Of a stretch of DNA of 64,000 nucleotides, positions 15,301 to 30,300 are shown piece after piece. The stretch is from Macquaria australasica (taxonomy: Eukaryota; Chordata; Actinopteri; Centrarchiformes; Percichthyidae): positions 434,001 to 498,000 of the forward strand of contig SEMN01000059.1 in the NCBI GenBank assembly GCA_005408345.1, written 5' to 3'. The position numbers and the translations under genes are program-made. The stretch's first letter is position 1; each line of letters begins with the position of its first letter. The notes under the pieces are model-generated. The model saw nothing but the letters and a program-made list of their open reading frames with translations. It was not told the origin of the DNA and did not search any database.

Positions 15301-18300
15301 TTTAGGCTGAAGTTTTCTGTTAGAGAAGCATCATAACATAACACAATCACAATGGCAGACATTCAAACCTCAAAGCTACACAGCAGGACCACAGTCATGC
15401 TGGCCTCTAAACAGTAACACTGACACATTGGGGGTTAAGAGCCTTTCTTAAGAGGACATTAACAACCCTTGCAGGGGAGGGAGGGCATTTTTCAGAGATT
15501 CAAACCAATCATCTGCCACTTTTCACCTCTAGTCACCCAGCTATTGTAATAATGACTACCAATGCAAATACATCTATTGCAACAACACTGCAATACAGCT
15601 TAAAAGCGGGAATATACAGTACATCAAAGGATTGTTCTTTCAAGACTTGTGTAATCTATTTAGGAAGCAGGCTTTGTTACTGATTTGATGGGGGCCTGGC
15701 TTTATTTAGCTGCTACCACAGACACTGCTGACACTCATTACCAACCAAACTGCTTGACTGTGTACTGTAAACTGTCAGGGCTTATTCTGGAGGGCAGGGA
15801 AATGACAATAAAGGGCCTCCATACCCTCTTTTAGTAGTTGCTTATTCATTATTCTTTTTCCTCTTTAGGTGGTTATTTGTGTGATGCGTCTTGTGAATGG
15901 CAAACACAACAGCTCAGACAGAAATGAAGAATGATAGGTGTGCAGATTGATTATATTAACTTTGACCTTTATTAGTTTAGAGAATGATGCAACTTCTTCT
16001 TTTTCTTCTTAGATATCAGCAACGGAGTGTCGTCAAATTGGCCAGATGCTTTACGACGACATCAGCAACAGACATCACTGCCTTGTCTGCAATCAATGAT
16101 TTCTTCTCTTGTATCCTTTTTCTGGTCATTATTGTTCTTGCAGCAGGAAGTGTTATAGTTTCGACTGCATCAGTTCTGTGCAGGGCAAAGTTAACTTATC
16201 CCTTAAGTAGTTTTACTTGGAGCATCTCGTTGGACCGCTTCCATGTCAACCACAGCAATCAGTCTGTGCTTCATAAAGTCTTCACATGTTGCCTCAGGGC
16301 TTCCACTGCTGACTTTACCTGTAAATCATTTAGGTGTCTTTAATTTTTCAGGAATGTCTGCATTCCAACCCCTTGTTAGGGTTTACAATGCATTTACTTT
16401 CCAATAAATCTACCGAACGGAGCTGCGTTGGGATGAGTGAGATCCTGTCAGGAGTTATTTTGCACCACTATGCTTGGTGCTGGCCAAATAGAAAATGGAT
16501 ACAGTGATCACATTAAAAAAAAAAGTTTTTATATTTTAAGTCTGGATTTTTTATATAAATGACGGATGTAAATGGACACCATGCAAAAGGAGACTCTCTC
16601 TCACTTGTATAAATATAATAGAATCCACATGCATTTAACATGGCATTAAACTAAATAAATAAAAATTACCTAATGAAAATGAAGTGTTATTTTAAAAAAA
16701 CGTTTTCATCATTTCATTCAAAATATATTTTCTCCACTTAGAGTCAGATATTGTGTAAAACCTGAGCATGAAAGACTATTTAGAAGGCTAAATACACATA
16801 CAGCTACTGACATTTGAAAGCTTTTGCATCACAGCATGAAATGATAGAAGCTGTCTACAAGAAAGCAAACTGATGTCTTCAGCTATCTACTCAGCTCAGC
16901 ACTAGCTTCTAGTGCTGGCCCATGAAGAATGAGGGAAAGCTGACATTCTTTACATAAATTATAGATCAGATATACATATTTTCTTTCCTTGGAATGCTTG
17001 CCGCAGGGATAAATGTCCTAGAAGAGTGATTTTGAACACTTTACATAATAAACACTGAGATATCCCGCTGCTTACTCGTCTACAGCTGGCCTATAGTTTG
17101 TAAATAATAAATCTCATACTCTTTTCTTAAAAGCTGTCTCAGACATCATTCTGGTGTGTGGTTCAGATCGGTCCATTCAACTGTTTGACATGAACAAGGG
17201 TGCAGTTGCCTCAGAGCTGCCTGATGCCCACAGCAGAGCCGTCCACTGCATTACACAGAACAAGGTGAGGCCAATTTAAATGTTCCTGTGAAAAAACAGG
17301 CAGCCCAAAGAGGAATTTAAAAGTTCATCATCATATTATATTTGTAATAAGATGTAAAGTCTTTTGACATACAGTACAAGAAGTTTGTTAATAGGTGGTC
17401 TATATGCGCAGATTATTCAGAGGTAAGAAATTGTAAAGTACATGGAGCACCATTTAATGTTTCTGATTATTTCTCACTTTAAGGTCAGAGCCTTTATATA
17501 TATTTAAAAAGAGTGGATATTGGAGAAATAGATATAGATGGCAGTTTTCCATGGCTTGAAGTAACAGAATTAAGTAGCATTTTAGGAAAACTGGAAACCA
17601 TTGAGCAAGTTTTACCCCCATTATTGCAATTTCACTGATTCATTACAACATTTGCTCCACTGTTTCCTCACTCTAATCTTAAAAAGTTTGCATTATACTT
17701 TGCTTAAACCATTGGTATCCTGAAAACAGCACTTTTCTTTAAAATCATTTTAATTACTGAAAGACTTATTATTTTCATAAAGTCACACATGTAAGTTTCT
17801 CATACTTTGAGTTTTTGTCAGATCTGCTTCTCAGACGTTTTTTTCCTTATTTGTAGTTTGACTAAAACTTACGATAACCTCTAACCTTTGTGAATGGATA
17901 GAGGCAAAGACATCTCATAGCTCCACAGGCATACTGAGTGACGTTTAGACCTGACCAAAACAGCAAAGAATTTGCACGGCTTGGCATCAATTGGTAGTGT
18001 GAGCCCCATCTTCCATCTTACTCTTGAAGGGTATACTATTTGGCAGATGTTATAGCGTTACACAAGACATCTATGAGTGTTGCGCGAGTTACATAAGGTG
18101 CAGATCGTCTTTGAGGGAATAAAAGTGTTAGTTTGTGGTGTGAATGAAGAAGGTCATGGTTAAAAAAAAATGTCATGGTTACCCAAAAGTTTCCATGACA
18201 GACAGACAGGACATGCCATCGTCAGTATCATTCATCTTGCTGAGTGTTTGAATGTAAATCCCTGGTGCATCAGGATTAAGACTGCCGTAGGAGATGGCAG

Positions 18301-21300
18301 GAGGAGATTGCGTGCTGGATGATGGCCTTGGAGTAATGCTGTTCCATGATGCAGTTTGGGTTTATGTGGCCTTACTCCCAGATCACTGTCTTGGACCAAT
18401 GTGGGCCCAATTTGCTGGTGTCTAACAAGTAGACAGCTTGGGCTGTATCCACATCCATTATAATGCTATGAAGAATGTAATACTGCATCACTCAAAATGA
18501 AACTATAAATATCTGTAATAAATTCATGCATTCAAGTCTGGGTTTTCTGCATATTATTTACATTTCTGTGTAGCTATCACATTACATTTTACAGCGAAAT
18601 GAAGGTCCTGGTTTCTCTCCATTTATAGTCATATGAATGTTTGCCAGCTTTTTAATAGCAACACAACCATTCATTTTGATCATAAAAATTATGGAAATTT
18701 TGACCTATCTTACAGATGCTTATATAACTTATTGGAATACAGAAAAGTGTGTATTTGTATTTGAGAGAGAAAGAGAGGTGTGTACCCAGTGACCCTGGGG
18801 TATTAACTTTAGTCACTTCTGCATGTTGACCTGTGCATACTTGACACTCAGGCCAGCCTGGATTAGGTGGACACACTGCAGCTAGTGGCATGGATTAAAT
18901 GCATTAACCCATTCAACTGCAATGCACTCTTACACACAGCTGACTCTACTCCTTCAACCCAGAGGTGCCTGTTCTTTGTCACGCCAGCTATTGTGTGCCA
19001 TACATCGTGGAAAGCCTGCAGTGTGTTGTTTCAGCTTGGCTATTGCGTCAATGTGGGGTCCTCCGCCTGGGTGCCCGAGGGCCTTTGGATGCCCGTAGGG
19101 TTAATACCTGCGGATCAGAGGGATTGCCCCTGCCTGGAGACTGCACACATAACATCACTCTTCCCTCCCCTCTCGCTCTCTCGTCCTAAGGCGGACCAAA
19201 CATCAGGAACTGCAGCATGTGAAGCAGCTTTTCCCACTTCAAATTTCCATCGCCTCTTCTGCAAAATTCACCTGGAACTCATCAGAGCAGAGGACTTCTC
19301 GGAAAATGGAACTGGAAATGCCCTCTCAGACACCCGTTCTCACACTCCTAATGGAAACCTAAACAAAAAACACCCCCACCGCTCTGCACTTTCTCTCTCT
19401 TTCTCTCTCTCTCACTGTATTATCTGATAACTTGGTGTGAAAGTCATATATGGAATTTATCTATATTAATGTGCAGTGGAAACTATATTTATGACTGAAG
19501 CCTATCTCAGTGTGGTACATAAAATATGGAAAATGACAAATTAACAATTTTACAGTTTTCTTTCCAGCCCCAATGTGCTTAGATTGTCTGTAATGTCACA
19601 TCCTACTTTTAGGTAGTAACAATGCTATCTGGAATAATAATATGAAAACTATTTGCCAATACAGGAAATACAGCAACAACATTTTCCAGTCCCGGACAAT
19701 GAGATAAGCTGATTTACAGCCTATTTCAGTCAAGCATGTGCTGACTGGTAATTTTTTGTTTTTTTGTGCATATTTCACAGGGCTCCATGTTCAGCACACA
19801 AGCGCCGGATTCATACAACCTCTTCCTCACCAGTGCAGTCACGGATGGTGTGAAGATTTGGGACCTCCGTACACTTCGGTTGGTATTAATACAGTCTATT
19901 CTGTTGGATTTGTAATCAATGCGCCTTTAATGTGAAAATCAGGCAAGAAAAGTGCAGTTAAACGGCTATGTCTGTATATTCACATTTACTAAATACGCCT
20001 TTACTCCTGTACAGTTTCGTCAGGCTTTTCAGAAGGAAAAAATATGTTCAAAACCCCTGAGCTCAACATTGGTGGCATTATAATACTGTATGGCAATTTA
20101 ACCAAGACAAGAACGCATTGATACCTAATACATTTACTTTTTTTGTGACATTATGGACACTTGGCTTATAGTTCTACCTGGAATGACTGGCATACAATTC
20201 TGAAATGACTTCCACATTATGAAATAATATTGTTTTGCCATGAATTCAGATCAGGCGTTTGTAACACCTAAATGCAATATAATATAATTTGCACCCCATT
20301 TGTTTCGCTTTACAGTCTTAATCTCTGGTCAGGCCTCACACTGGCTGAAGGGTTGCTTCATCAAATCTGTCAAAATGACCTAAGAGCTATACATGTTCAA
20401 GCACATTAAGGAAGAAACCATTATTGTTTTCCATTCATCTACTATTCCTGGGAGTGCAAAATTACCTTATATTCAAATTACATCAACATTTTTTCTTACA
20501 CAAACATTCCTGAGTTGATGAGTGAATCGGCAATTGTTCAATTTCCAAAGTACGTAGCTGAGAATATTTTTCTTTGGCCCTTAGAAGCAGATATCCATAT
20601 AAAGCGGATAATTCAAGTAGGCTCTCTTGGATTTCAAAATGTTCTTTTTGGCCCGGTAGAAGGCATTATTGAGTATTTCATTCTTTCATGTCTGAGACTG
20701 CTTCCATGTTTAACTCCTCATCCCAGACTCCCATCAAAACCTTATTGCTATCTGATAAATATTTGTGCCTGGTTTCCAGGTCAACTTCTGGTTCTGAGAG
20801 CTGTCATCAAGCATCCCTCAGCAGATGCAGTTCCTCTGAGGTGAAACACATGGATGTATGAAAACAATATGTAGAAGCAATTTTTTCATTATGTCGGCCC
20901 TGTTAATTTTTTTACCCTCTTTGATAAACCTTATGTGTCTGTTTCTGTAACTTGTACTAACCTCATAAAGAGTTACAGCTCCCTAAATTAAATTTCTATG
21001 TATTTTTTTAATGTACAGCTTTCAGCCAGTGGAAGTAGTTAAGTCAGTTCTAGGTTTTATGTTCATCAGAATCTCCTTAAGATGTAATAAGGTAATATAA
21101 AAACTCTTGGAACAATGTGTGGCCTGAGTAAAGCTTACATAAGGTGCACACGTGACTGCTCTTCATGATAACCTGATTATTTTATTCAGTGTAGCTTTTT
21201 CTCTTTTTCTACAAGACAATGTTTTATCACTTGTTAAAAACAAATCTTAGTACTTATACTGACTGAAACTCCTGATAGATTTAATTAATAAAAAATATAT

Positions 21301-24300
21301 AAGTAGCTACAGTATAATAACAGCATACTTTTAGTATAGTAACAGCAATCAGCAAAATCTCTGAATTAGCAAGAGTTACTGGAAACATCATTATATCATT
21401 TTTTGATGTTAGAGTATCATGAAGAAATGTCAATTTTCCTCATTGTATTGGACATGTGGCAGAAGTTTCAGAAGAAAATATCTCTAAACCTCAGCACATA
21501 AAACCAAAACTATTTGAGTGGCTTGATATTCTCAGGGGTAGGAGAGAAAATGTGTTTTTTGTGATTTTGCCGTTAAACTATTGAATTAACTTCCAGGAAA
21601 TATTGAGATACTGTTGTTAATCCCTAATCTTAGTTATTGTCATGATGTTAATCCAACCAGGAGAAAACCTAATGGAACTTAATGCCTTTTCATCAGTCTC
21701 AGTTAAATATCAGTCTCAGTTAAATGTAAGTGTATAGAAATTTGTCAGGCAGGCAGAGTTTAACATAAAACCACTCAGGAAATCAATGAGACCAGGCATT
21801 CTCTCACAAAACCTGATTGATTAAATAAGTCATGTTTAGTTTGTCGGGTCAATGCCATTTTATCAAGAAAAAATTAATAAATAGTTTTGCAATCAGAGTC
21901 ATTAATGGAGTTATTTTATGACTTTATTATGCTTGTCCATAAACACTGCTGATAAATGACTGTTTTTTTTGGCCATTGTACAACACAGTTAATGGAATGG
22001 TATTCTTATTAGACACACAACTCTACTGACAGAAGCTCTAAGTTGTGACTAAACTGGGGTTAATACTGTATTCTGTCTTGGATCAAACTAGAGAACTTCC
22101 AGAAAAACCACAAAGGGAAATGTACACTTCACTCAGTGGAAACGTCTCAAACTCAATCTTAATTTTACTTTGCTCTGTCACCTGAGAATCCCCAGCACGT
22201 CTTGCCCCTTCCTTTTCAGACAGAAGCACAAACATGCATGATACCCTTGTGTATCCATCAAACATTGAATGAGGGTAATGGTTTTTAAAAGTTTGCCACA
22301 TTTAGAAAAAGAGTTTTATAAGCAATGTAAACCACTGGATTGGTCACAGTTTCTTTTTTAAAGCCCCCACTCTTCACTTGCCCCTTATATTTCCAAATGA
22401 TGTGTTTAAGTGTGCATGGTTCCAGTTTAGGGGTCTACACACCAGCATAAATCAGACCCACTCAGATACTGATTCTAAAGATACAAGTGAACAGATGGTG
22501 AGCTGTTTCTCTTTAGTTCAGTGATGTATTCATTCCCCTTAAATCTGGTGGAATCCCCATCATCTAATAAATGAATGCTGAGCAATACGTTCTGTGACTA
22601 AATAGATCAATTATGTATTCATATTAAATAGTATAAAAGAAAAAAGAAAAAACAAGCTTTTGCCTGATTTGCACTGATACAGTTAAATTGGGTGAAATAA
22701 TGAGCTATGATTAGCCTGCTGATTACCTTGATGACTGACACTGAATACCCAGGTGGATTCAGTAACCGTATAGGCTCCCACTCAAGAGGTTCAGGCCCTC
22801 CAGTGCAGTCTGTGTTAGTCATCAGGCAAATACCGGATAGTCATCACTCACACAAAACAGAGAATGTGTGTGGGGGTGATTCAGCCCAGCATCTCCTCTC
22901 CCTCAGTCAAAACATTAGATCCACATTCTGACCTAGAAAACCAGATGAGTGTTTACTCTCAACTTGCTGAACTGATTCTTATCGGTGTGATAGTGACAGG
23001 TTGTGTCAGCTCTGCTGCAGACCTGAATGTCCACATGTACTGATGGGGATTTAGAAACGGATACTTCTCATCCATCTTGCTATCCATCGAAATGATAAGA
23101 GGTATGAGTTGCTATCACACAGAAGATAATATAACCCTGCTGGGTATAAGTATATTAGAAATATTTACAAAATGAAATTGTTTCAAACATTAAAAAACTT
23201 TTTTTTTTTCAGTTTTAAGTATCTTCTTGCAAAGGGCTTAGCACTAGTCCATCATCTCCACAGTCAAGGCTACACTAGCTGTCAATCAAGCACAATTTGC
23301 ATTAGTCAGCATCTGTTTTCTCTGTTTAAAAATTAGTGAATAAACTCAGCTGGCTCTTAATACCGATAAAGACCTTTGCACGCCATACTCTTGTGTGTAA
23401 CTCAAGACACAAGAGTATGGTCACAAACTCTTGCCAGCATGTGTGGATGGATGGTGTTGCTAGATCTGACTGTAGCTGCCTGCAACAGTCTTAACAACAA
23501 TTCAACATTATAAGCTTCATAAAGTTTGTAGCAATTGCATTAACTTGCTCACTGGTTCTGGGCATATCAAATTTCTTTATGGTCACCAGTGAATATGATC
23601 TACTTTTAGTCCAGCTTAATGACATTGGCATGTGAATGTTGCTCTCACCAGATCCTGTCAAAGCCCTGCCCTGCCAACATGCCAGCCCATATAGAGACCC
23701 TAGCTCAGCTAGCTGTTAGTGGCATTGTAAAGACATTACATGCTGTTGCAAACCAAAAAAAAAAAAAACACTTGCACGAGGGGGCCATTTGTCATCTACT
23801 GCCTTCTCTTTCATGTGTTTTGCTTGAGTCATGCTTAACTGCTTGTCCTCAGCTGGTTCAGATGTTTGTAAAGTCTGCAGGGTGGCATTCTGCTCCTTGG
23901 TTATTCCTGCCAAAGTCCCATATACTAATAGACTTTGCATTTTCATCTAACAGATCACTTCAACAGAAAAATGCCTGCACTCGTGTGTGAAACACTATTC
24001 ATACCCATAAGATGTCTTAGTTTTTGAGATTTGTTTTTTGATTATAATATTGTTTTTGTTATTGTCCCTTTCTACCTCACTGTCTTTCTTGGCACACAGA
24101 GCTCAGGGTAAAATAATTTGTAATGGAGTAAATTGTATTATTTTATATAAAGCATGTGCTCTTAATATGACTGCAATAATAATAATAATATGATTGCAAT
24201 GAGACAAGACAGACATTATATATATATTGATTTAATCCCACAGGAACCCATTGAAACATCACCAGTCATCAGGTTGGTTTGAGTTTATTAACCTCATTCA

Positions 24301-27300
24301 TTTCTCACCACTGTGTGCATCTCTTCCTCAGGTGTGTACGCCGTTATGAGAACCATCTAAATCGCTGCCATCCATGCTCTTCAGCCATCTCGCCATGCGG
24401 CCGGTTCATTGCCTCAGGCTCTGAGGATAACTGTGTAAGTTGTAACACTCTGGGTTTCCATAGTGTGTGCTTCATTCTCCCCTGTATACACTTCTCTAGT
24501 TATACTGCATCTCAGACAGTCAGGTTGTTTGTGAGCATGATTTGATGCGATTACTATGATAATCAGTCATTTTTTAAATGTATGTAAAATTGAAAGGGGT
24601 GATAAAGCAATTAAGGAGGCTGTCCATCAAAGCCACATATATACAGTGTTTGGTTTTATTAATTCAGAGCAGTGATTGTCACAAAGTTGCAAAAAGTTGA
24701 AGGCTAGTGAGGCATTTTAAAAGCTAGATTGAATATGAACTTGATTATGTGTCACTGTGCATCCATGTCTGGACAGTTTACAGAGTCTTTGGTGAAGCTG
24801 CTGTTAAAAAAGCAACACAATATAGCAGCTTAAGATATTTTAATGAGATTTTGACAGTTAAATCATGCCTACAATACCGTAATGCAAAAGGGTAGATAAG
24901 TCCTGTCTGAAAATGTAACATTTTTTGTATCTGCTACCAAGTGTGTTAAAATGTAGCTGCAGTTCACCAGAGGCAAAGTATTCTAACTTACTACAGTAAG
25001 TTACTTTATATATAATTTATGTTGTTTATATCTGACTTGACCTTGTAAAAGTGAAGTACAGCAGGAAAACAGCATCATATCTTTATCAGCTTCACCTCCA
25101 TTTAAGGTGAGGACTGTTTGTGCTTGACTCCGAGATCTTTATTTGGACTCAAGCCTTTTTCCATAGAAGTCAAATTCAACATTCATGTTGAAGCAGAACT
25201 GTTTAATTGCTTTCCCAGACTGTGCGCCTTATACTTGCTTTCAAGACGATTTCAGAAGACTGCCTCCCTTTTCCTTATCCATCTCTCTTTTCTTCTCGTG
25301 TACGTGCTTGTTGAAAGCAGTGGAATAATATATGCATGCTGCTGGTTATTATTAATTATGGGGACACAGCACCGCACGGACATTTGAGAGCATCTCTGTC
25401 GAGATCGGACATTTCTTGGAAATCGGGAGAGTGTATGGTAGTGAGCTACACCGTATTTATTTGTTGCTGCCCTGAGACTTCTATAAGCCAGACACATTTG
25501 TACTTGTCTTAATATATCAAAAAGCAATCATGGAAAAAAAAAGAACCTGAATACTCTAAAAAGACTCCCTAGATCATATTACACATTTTCCAAAAAACAT
25601 AAAGCCAAAAAAAATCAAAGTGGAATATGATTTCAGTGTGGTCGATATTAACCTGTTGTATGTTCAGTTGAAAGATGTATTATTTTCACCCGTTTTGACT
25701 CCCCTTCTTATCATCTGACATGAAATTGATTATTTAGAAGATAACAGTTTTCTTTTTTAAATTTACTTTGACTTTACTTTACTCTTGTTAATCAAGATGT
25801 ACGCCCAGTGATTCAGTTTTCCTGCTCCAGGCCCTGTTGCCCCTGCTCTCCACCTCAGCTACTGTTGATATAAACTGATACATTTCAGGATCCATGTGAT
25901 ATGTAAGCATTCCTGAAAGAACTTTCTTCTTCCAAGTATCTAATGCCCTGTTAGGCACCACACACATCATATGCCTTAGACAGGAGACACTCTACCCATG
26001 GACTGTTTGACGGAGCTCACTTGAAGCGTTTTTCAGGGAAACATAATACAAAACAGCTGCAGGAATCTGATGAGTCGCCGTCTGGCAACAGACATCCCCA
26101 CATCTGTTTTTATCTGTGCTCATGGCACTGAAGCAAACGAAGGGGTCTTAAAGCTCACTGATTGTATTTAGAAAAAAAACTACTAACAAGCTGATAACAC
26201 AATTACATATCTATTCTAAGATTTTAGATTTAAGTGTTGATTCTAAGATGTCTACACCAGCAGTATGCAACTGTCTTTTTGTGCACCCAAGACAAAGTTT
26301 AAAATCCAGCCCTACTTAACACCCACAAGTAAAGGCATGATTAGCAAGGCAAGGCAGAAAATAACAATAATATATCTGCAAGGGTTCATTAGGATTGTTA
26401 ATTAGTCAGTCTCAATGACCACTTCATTTAGAAGTGCTTAGTATTTGAGTGATATTGAGTGTGCAACAAGCCTCACGTTGCTTAACTTCTCGCCTTGCTG
26501 CAGTGATGTAGAGGTGTGCTGGTTACAGGTGCACACATCAGTGATGATGGGCGCTGGATACAACTCGCTTGAAACTTTCAGCCAGATTGTTAAGTTACTC
26601 TATAACAAAATGAAACTGCTTTGTGCATCAGTGTTTAATGTCTCCTTAACACAAGCAGTTGTACAAGCACTTCAATCAGGGACTCAGGAAACTCATTTTA
26701 GACAATTTTCTGTCAGCAAATCAAAATGAAACAAAGCTAAGAATCTAGCAAAGTATTTGTTGCCAACTTTCAAGACTTCTTTGTTTTTTTTTTTGTTTTT
26801 TTTACAGTTTTTGATATTCAATGCAACAGAGTTTTTTTTTTTTTTTTTTCGCTCTCTCAAAAAGTATTGAAGTTTGATACACGGTTGAACTTATCTCCAG
26901 AGTCATTTGGGTGTAGCCCAGCAGTTGGGATAACTGATTCTGGCACAGTATTACATGATTTTATGTGTCTGATTACTAATATCAACAAGAGCCAAGTCTC
27001 ACTGAACATATTCACAAACTCTCTGGTGATCATCAAGAAAACTTTAATCAGTGCGATCATATTTATAGCAAACTATGACGTAAAGTATTAAGGTGTTCAG
27101 ACTGAATACTCCAAACAACCAATGGACGTTAGCTGTACACACACTGACTGCATGTGTATGCAAGTGTGCCTTTGTATGTGTGTGCTGGAGCTCAAACTCA
27201 GAATGACTGCAAAACTTAAACAGGATGAGCACATAATTTTCCCTCAAAGCTAAAACGATCCCTAAAGCAAATCTGCATCTGTTCGCATCTGCTCTTGTCT

Positions 27301-30300
27301 TTCCATTGACTTTGTATGCAGTTGTACTACATCTAATATGTGCTTCTTGTTCAGTCTGAACACACTTGTGTATTGTATGTACTATACACATATAATAAAA
27401 TGCACTAGGTGGGTCAACTTAACTCATTTTATATTGGTTGATAGTGTCCTACGTTGGTACATCACTGCATGGTTACAGTTCAGGCCTGCTTTTGTTAATG
27501 TAGTCCATCTCATTCATTTCAGGCCTATGTGTATGACATCCGCAGCAGCAGCTACCTCCACAAACTTCAAAAACACTCAGACACGGTGCTCAGTGTGGCT
27601 TTCAACCCTGCCACACCGGAGGTAAGAACCTTTCTTTACCTTTTGCCTTTGTGCTCCTGTTACTTCCTTTCTCTTGTTACTCCTCTACCATGCATCCAAT
27701 GTCCCGCCCCATTCATCTTCATTCATCAGCCTCAGTCAAGTTTCTCTACATCCCAGTAAGCTATTGCACAGATTCAGTAAATGTCTTTCACGTTCACTTA
27801 CTGACGTCAGATATCAGACAGCTAAAGTAAACCCAGAGATTGTTTTTTCCAGATGTTGACCTATGTTAACTGTGCATAAACACCCCAGGGGACATGCATA
27901 CAGGCAACAGTGTTAATGTTTGTTTACCCTCCACTCCATCCGTGATATTGCATGTACAGTAATAGTTTAATCTCTACAAGCACACAAGCCCTGCTTAATG
28001 CAGCACAATGATAACTGAGTCTTTAAGCATTTATTTTCCAAATTTTCATTTGGCAATTTGGATATTTTTTCTACATCCCAAACAACAAACCTTAATAAGA
28101 AGTGAAGGAAAATCGCTCACCTACACATCCCAGTCACTACAACATTACTTTTGTTCTGATTCCAAATATTGTTCTTTATCTCAAACATCTGGAACAGGTG
28201 TGAAGGAAAAATGTTTAAAGAGATAAGATAAGAGGTCACAGTGAAAAGCAATGTCAGTCAGAGGTCACGTTGTCTTCAGTCCAAGAAATTGCTTCACCTC
28301 TCAAGTCTTGTTTTAGGAGTTTTGATGAAAATGTGTATTTGACTTGGATTTTACTTTGGAAATGTTGTAAAATACACATTTACAAAATGAGTAATAGGTA
28401 CAAGGGATACAGTACAAACATGTAGAGCACTTTGTGATAATTAACAAATAGAAATACTGATATATTGTTGACAGAGTCAATCACACAGGTCTGCACCATG
28501 TCAAGTGTTTGTAAAGAAGGAATGATATCCTCAGGCTGAGGTCACATAGCAGGGCTTATTGAGACCATCCCGAAGTTCATGGTGGGTGGACTTTTACTAG
28601 TCGCTGTGAAAGAATTCAATACAGCAATTGAGCTAGAAATAATAAGAAGCTCAACTCTTTGTAGCATTTCATATGTGTGGAATGGGTGTACTTGTATGTA
28701 CCTGTGTATAGTGTATGCGAGTTTCAGTGTGTGGGTGCACACCCTTGTGTCTTTGTCTGTACGTACTGCACAGTAGAATGAAACCGCTAACAAAAACAGT
28801 TATTCTCACACAAAAATTTGAACACCCTAGAATTTCAGTGTGTATAAAACCAAACAAAAACGCTGTTTGCGTCTACTTTTTTCCCTAAATGTTAGCTTCC
28901 TGGACCAATACCATTTTCATTTAAAATGAATATTCCCCAGATCACTCTGTGGGTTTAACCAGTGGTGGCCAGTTTACAGTCCAATCAGATAAAGACTACT
29001 GCTCTTCCGTGCCATAACCCTGTGGGATCTAGTGACTCCCTTTGTGCACTGTGCTGATCCACTTTTATGACTGGCTGCCTGCAGGGTTGTTCCAGCCTGT
29101 GATTGGCTGCACAGTTCCACAGTCGACAAAAGAGCTATACAAGGTTGTGCTTGTTCAGCTCATTAGCTGCTTTCCAACTTTTCTGTTGACTGTTTATCAT
29201 ACTTTTTTACTGGATCCCTTTTAGTTTAATGTTAATGTTTAATGCCATTTTATTGCATTCTGTCTAAAAGGATGCGATGAAGACCAAATTCAATATTGAT
29301 GGAATTGTGTGAGTGTCAAGTATCAGAAATGCTTTGAATGCTTCAGTTTGTTGCTGTAATGTCTTTATTCAGGTTGTCTCCATAATTAATTTAAGGGGAA
29401 CAGGTAGATATCCATAGAAATTCAGGGACTCTAGGGAGTCTCGCGAAAGAAAACATTAAGTAAAGCTTAACACAGGACAAAGACCTTTGTGTATCTTGAA
29501 TTGCCATTACAGGAAATTAAGAAATCAACGTTTACAGTGCTACTTCATACCAGCATGCTTTCAGTGTCTCCAACAAAATCTCCAGAGCATTTCTTACAGA
29601 GCAACAACTCCCTTTGGAAAGGTTTTATTGTCCAGATAATGATTTTCCTTTGGAGCAGTCGATTTGCAAAAGAAACCTTTTAAAATAAAATATCACATCC
29701 TCTGCTGGACGTCTCATGAGACTTCTTGTTGACTGTCTTTTGGACTTGAGGCACATGTTTTAAATCTGCATACCCATCTGTGTAACTCTATTTAGTTAAA
29801 CTTTGCAGCACAATGATACATTCAGATGTCCACGTTTGAAAGTGGAAAGTTTGATCCATGGCCATTTACTGGCTGAATCACAGTAAACTGCAGAGTTTGA
29901 AGACACACTTCATCAGTCAGAGCATGTTCGCTCCCCATCAGTACTTCTGCACATTCTGTTTTGTTTGATAGGACATGCGGTCGAAGCAGAAACTCTAAAA
30001 AATCAAGACAGGTTGGCACTATTTACTGTACCTTCACTATATTTTCCACCACAGGTATTAGGTGATGGATTCAAATGTTGCTTTAATCTGTATCAAATTT
30101 AACATTAATATGATAAATTAGGACACAAATGTGAACACTTACTATAGTTGCAGTAATACCTTGAACACATTATTTCCACATTGAAATCTGACCATATTTC
30201 TTTAAAAATGTTCAAATTTGTCGATTAATCAAACCATTTTCTACTCAGTGTAATATCATGTATCAGATTGTATCAATCTGATTTTTCTTCTCCTATTGGC

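Noticed and set aside
15984..16343. 119-codon frame with a hydrophobic segment, as a stand-alone membrane protein
   Set aside because: Its middle is wdr27 exon n in the same frame; the hydrophobic part is intron read-through and the next exon fits by phase and homology.
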